Below the pieces are notes generated by a model. That model did not search any database, was not told the origin of the DNA, and was given only the letters and a program-made list of their open reading frames with translations. A stretch of 8,099 nt of DNA from Rhizobiaceae bacterium (GTDB taxonomy: Bacteria > Pseudomonadota > Alphaproteobacteria > Rhizobiales > Rhizobiaceae), in NCBI GenBank assembly GCA_020696915.1, contig JAJFMR010000303.1, positions 1 to 8,099 on the forward strand. The letters are read 5' to 3'. Position 1 is the stretch's first letter. The number at the start of each line of letters is the position of its first letter. Position numbers and translations under genes: made by a program. Positions 6,545 through 8,099 of this stretch are shown here, in pieces.

Positions 6545-7300
6545 CTATGCCGCCTCGCCGACCATGCCGGCGTAGCCGTTCTCCTCGAGCTCCACCGCCA
6601 GGTCCTTGCCGCCGGAGCGGACCACCTGGCCCCTGAACAGGACATGCACGCTGTCGGGCACGATATGTTCGAGCAGGCGCTGGTAATGGGTGATGACGAT
6701 GATGGCGCGATCCGGCGAACGCAGCGCGTTGACGCCGTCCGCGACGATCTTCAGCGCATCGATGTCCAACCCGGAATCGGTCTCGTCGAGCACACAGAGC
6801 CGGGGCTCCAGAAGCTTCATCTGCAGGATCTCGGCGCGCTTCTTCTCGCCTCCCGAAAAGCCGACGTTCAGCGGGCGTTTCAGCATCGCCATATCGATGT
6901 CGAGGGCGGCGGCGGTCTCCCTCACCCTCTTCATGAATTCCGGAATCTTGAGCGGCTCTTCGCCGCGCGCCTTTCTCTGGGAGTTCATCGCCACCTTGAG
7001 AAATTCCATCGTCGCGACGCCGGGAATTTCCATCGGATACTGGAATGCCAGAAAAACGCCCTTGGCCGCACGCTCGGCAGGATCCATCTCGAGGATCGAC
7101 TGTCCGTCGTACAGGATGTCGCCTTCCGTCACTTCGTAATCGTCGCGACCCGCAAGGACGTAGGACAGAGTCGACTTCCCGGACCCGTTCGGTCCCATGA
7201 TTGCGGCAACTTCGCCGGCCCTGACGGACAGGGTGAGTCCGCGGATGATCTCGGTACCGGTCGAGGCGATGCGCGCGTGAAGGTTCTTTATTTCAAGCAT
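6545..7300 (-). CDS. sufC: Fe-S cluster assembly ATPase
   Basis: This 251-aa ABC-type ATPase of the soluble SufBCD complex drives the conformational change needed for cluster formation; it is not a transporter. Seen: Walker A GPNGSGKST (36-44), Q-loop Gln87 in LAFQYPMEIPG, the SufC-type signature GFSGGEKKRAEILQM (147-161), Walker B LCVLDETDSGLD (168-179) and the H-loop His205 in ITHYQRLL. All catalytic motifs are intact and length is normal for SufC. The start is ATG 7300, with a weak purine-rich stretch (GAGAGAAG) upstream, 15 bp after the small ORF's stop. The stop is followed 9 bp later by sufD. Unlike its two downstream neighbours, it carries no lesion. Confidence 0.97.
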   Translation of the reverse strand: MLEIKNLHARIASTGTEIIRGLTLSVRAGEVAAIMGPNGSGKSTLSYVLAGRDDYEVTEGDILYDGQSILEMDPAERAAKGVFLAFQYPMEIPGVATMEFLKVAMNSQRKARGEEPLKIPEFMKRVRETAAALDIDMAMLKRPLNVGFSGGEKKRAEILQMKLLEPRLCVLDETDSGLDIDALKIVADGVNALRSPDRAIIVITHYQRLLEHIVPDSVHVLFRGQVVRSGGKDLAVELEENGYAGMVGEAA

Positions 7301-7315
7301 CTGGTCCGTCTTCTC

Positions 7316-7444
7316 TCAAATCTGGGCGCCCGATGGGGCAGTGAACGAGGTGTCGATGACATTGCCGGTGTTTCTGACGTCGTGATGATGCCGCCGGAAG
7401 GCGCCGGCAGCTGAGCAGGCTGGCTCGGGACTGCCGCTGGTCAT
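7316..7444 (-). CDS. Candidate 42-aa small protein between sufB and sufC
   Basis: An ORF begins at ATG 7444-7442, overlapping the sufB TGA as TGATG, and ends at 7318-7316, 15 bp before sufC. The product starts MTSGSPEPACSAAG, contains a run RRHHHDVRN (17-25), and ends SFTAPSGAQI. It has one cysteine (Cys10) and no signal peptide or membrane segment. About three quarters of its codons end in G or C, compatible with coding but not proof in GC-rich DNA. The stop/start overlap allows translational coupling to SufB. The His cluster and Cys could suggest metal contact, which is speculation. I recognise no family. It could also be a non-coding spacer, since only the first half of the gap shows any hairpin potential. 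Confidence 0.4.
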   Translation of the reverse strand: MTSGSPEPACSAAGAFRRHHHDVRNTGNVIDTSFTAPSGAQI

Positions 7445-8099
7445 CAGCCGACGCTTCCTTCGAGCGAAATACCGATCAGTTTCTGCGCCTCCACGGCGAA
7501 TTCCATCGGCAGTTCCTGGATGACCTCCTTGACGAAGCCGTTGACGATCAGGGCCACCGCCTCCTCCTCCGGAATGCCGCGCTGCATGACGTAGAACTTC
7601 TGGTCCTCGGAGATCTTCGAGGTGGTCGCCTCGTGCTCGAACTTGGCCGTGGCATTCTTGGCTTCGATGTAAGGCACGGTATGCGCGCCGCAGCGATCGC
7701 CGATCAGCAGCGAATCGCAGTTGGTGAAATTGCGTGCATTGGCCGCCTTGCGGTGCGCCGACACCTGGCCGCGATAGGTGTTCTGCGAAAAGCCGGCAGC
7801 GATTCCCTTGGAGATGATCCGGCTGGTCGTGTTGCGGCCGAGATGGATCATCTTGGTGCCGGAATCGACCTGCTGATGGCCGTTCGACACCGCAATCGAG
7901 TAGAACTCACCCCGCGAATCGTCGCCGCGCAGGATGCAGGAGGGATACTTCCAGGTGATCGCCGACCCGGTCTCGACCTGCGTCCACGACACTTTCGACC
8001 GGTCGCCGGCGCACATCGCCCGCTTGGTCACGAAATTGTAGATCCCGCCCTTCCCCTCGGCATCGCCCGGATACCAGTTCTGGACGGTGGAATATTTCA
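7444..8099 (-). CDS. sufB: SufB scaffold subunit, C-terminal part
   Basis: This is the C-terminal 217 residues of SufB, the central scaffold protein on which the Fe-S cluster is assembled; the rest lies beyond the right edge. Seen: KYSTVQNWYPGD at the left of the fragment, FVTKRAMCAGDRSKVSWTQV, then TNCDSLLIGDRCGAHTVPYI and KFEHEATTSKISEDQKFYVM. By spacing, the Cys of TNCDS matches E. coli Cys405 and the His-Glu of FEHEA match His433/Glu434, the proposed assembly-site residues; all are present. The C-terminal helix RGIPEEEAVALIVNGFVKEV is the SufC-docking region. The frame is uninterrupted throughout. The promoter of the operon and any iron-responsive site would be outside this window. Confidence 0.97.
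   Translation of the reverse strand, partial: KYSTVQNWYPGDAEGKGGIYNFVTKRAMCAGDRSKVSWTQVETGSAITWKYPSCILRGDDSRGEFYSIAVSNGHQQVDSGTKMIHLGRNTTSRIISKGIAAGFSQNTYRGQVSAHRKAANARNFTNCDSLLIGDRCGAHTVPYIEAKNATAKFEHEATTSKISEDQKFYVMQRGIPEEEAVALIVNGFVKEVIQELPMEFAVEAQKLIGISLEGSVG

Noticed and set aside
1..8099. tRNA, rRNA, CRISPR array, insertion sequence or prophage signals
   Set aside because: No spaced direct repeats, cloverleaf-like sequence, transposase or integrase motifs, or terminal inverted repeats were seen on either strand.

Overview
This is a GC-rich chromosomal window. Its gene content and order point to an alphaproteobacterium of the Hyphomicrobiales (rhizobia-like): a minus-strand SUF iron-sulfur assembly operon ordered sufB-sufC-sufD-sufS-sufT-sufA, beside housekeeping genes. 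That placement rests on operon layout and protein motifs and was not tested by a database search.

Left part (1-3100). The left edge holds the first codons of a possible unknown minus-strand gene. A short intergenic stretch follows, then a tightly coupled plus-strand pair: a PfkB-family sugar kinase (probable pseudouridine kinase, psuK) overlapping by ATGA with pseudouridine-5'-phosphate glycosidase (psuG). Together they would phosphorylate pseudouridine and split it into uracil and ribose 5-phosphate. psuG converges on a small TfoX N-terminal-domain protein with one base between their stops. This small gene diverges from a GFA-type zinc-binding protein that converges with the end of the SUF operon.

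Right part (3101-8099). The operon is read right to left: sufB (C-terminal 217 residues, cut by the window edge), a 42-codon ORF whose start overlaps the sufB stop, sufC (ATPase), sufD (scaffold), sufS (cysteine desulfurase), sufT (DUF59/MIP18 type) and sufA (A-type carrier). SufS supplies sulfur, SufBCD builds the cluster, and SufA and SufT serve delivery and maturation. Spacing is very tight throughout (TGATG, 15 bp, 9 bp, 3 bp, ATGA) except for a 112-bp gap before sufA.

The most striking observation is that sufD and sufS, which are adjacent, are each broken by a perfect short tandem duplication: 7 bp in sufD (5424-5437) and 11 bp in sufS (4193-4214). Removing one repeat copy restores a full-length, motif-complete reading frame in each case. 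As written, SufS loses its catalytic cysteine and SufD loses its C-terminal SufC-docking region. Either the strain or its assembly carries two unusual errors, or a normally important operon is decaying or reversibly switched off here. The second point of interest is the coupled 42-aa ORF between sufB and sufC.
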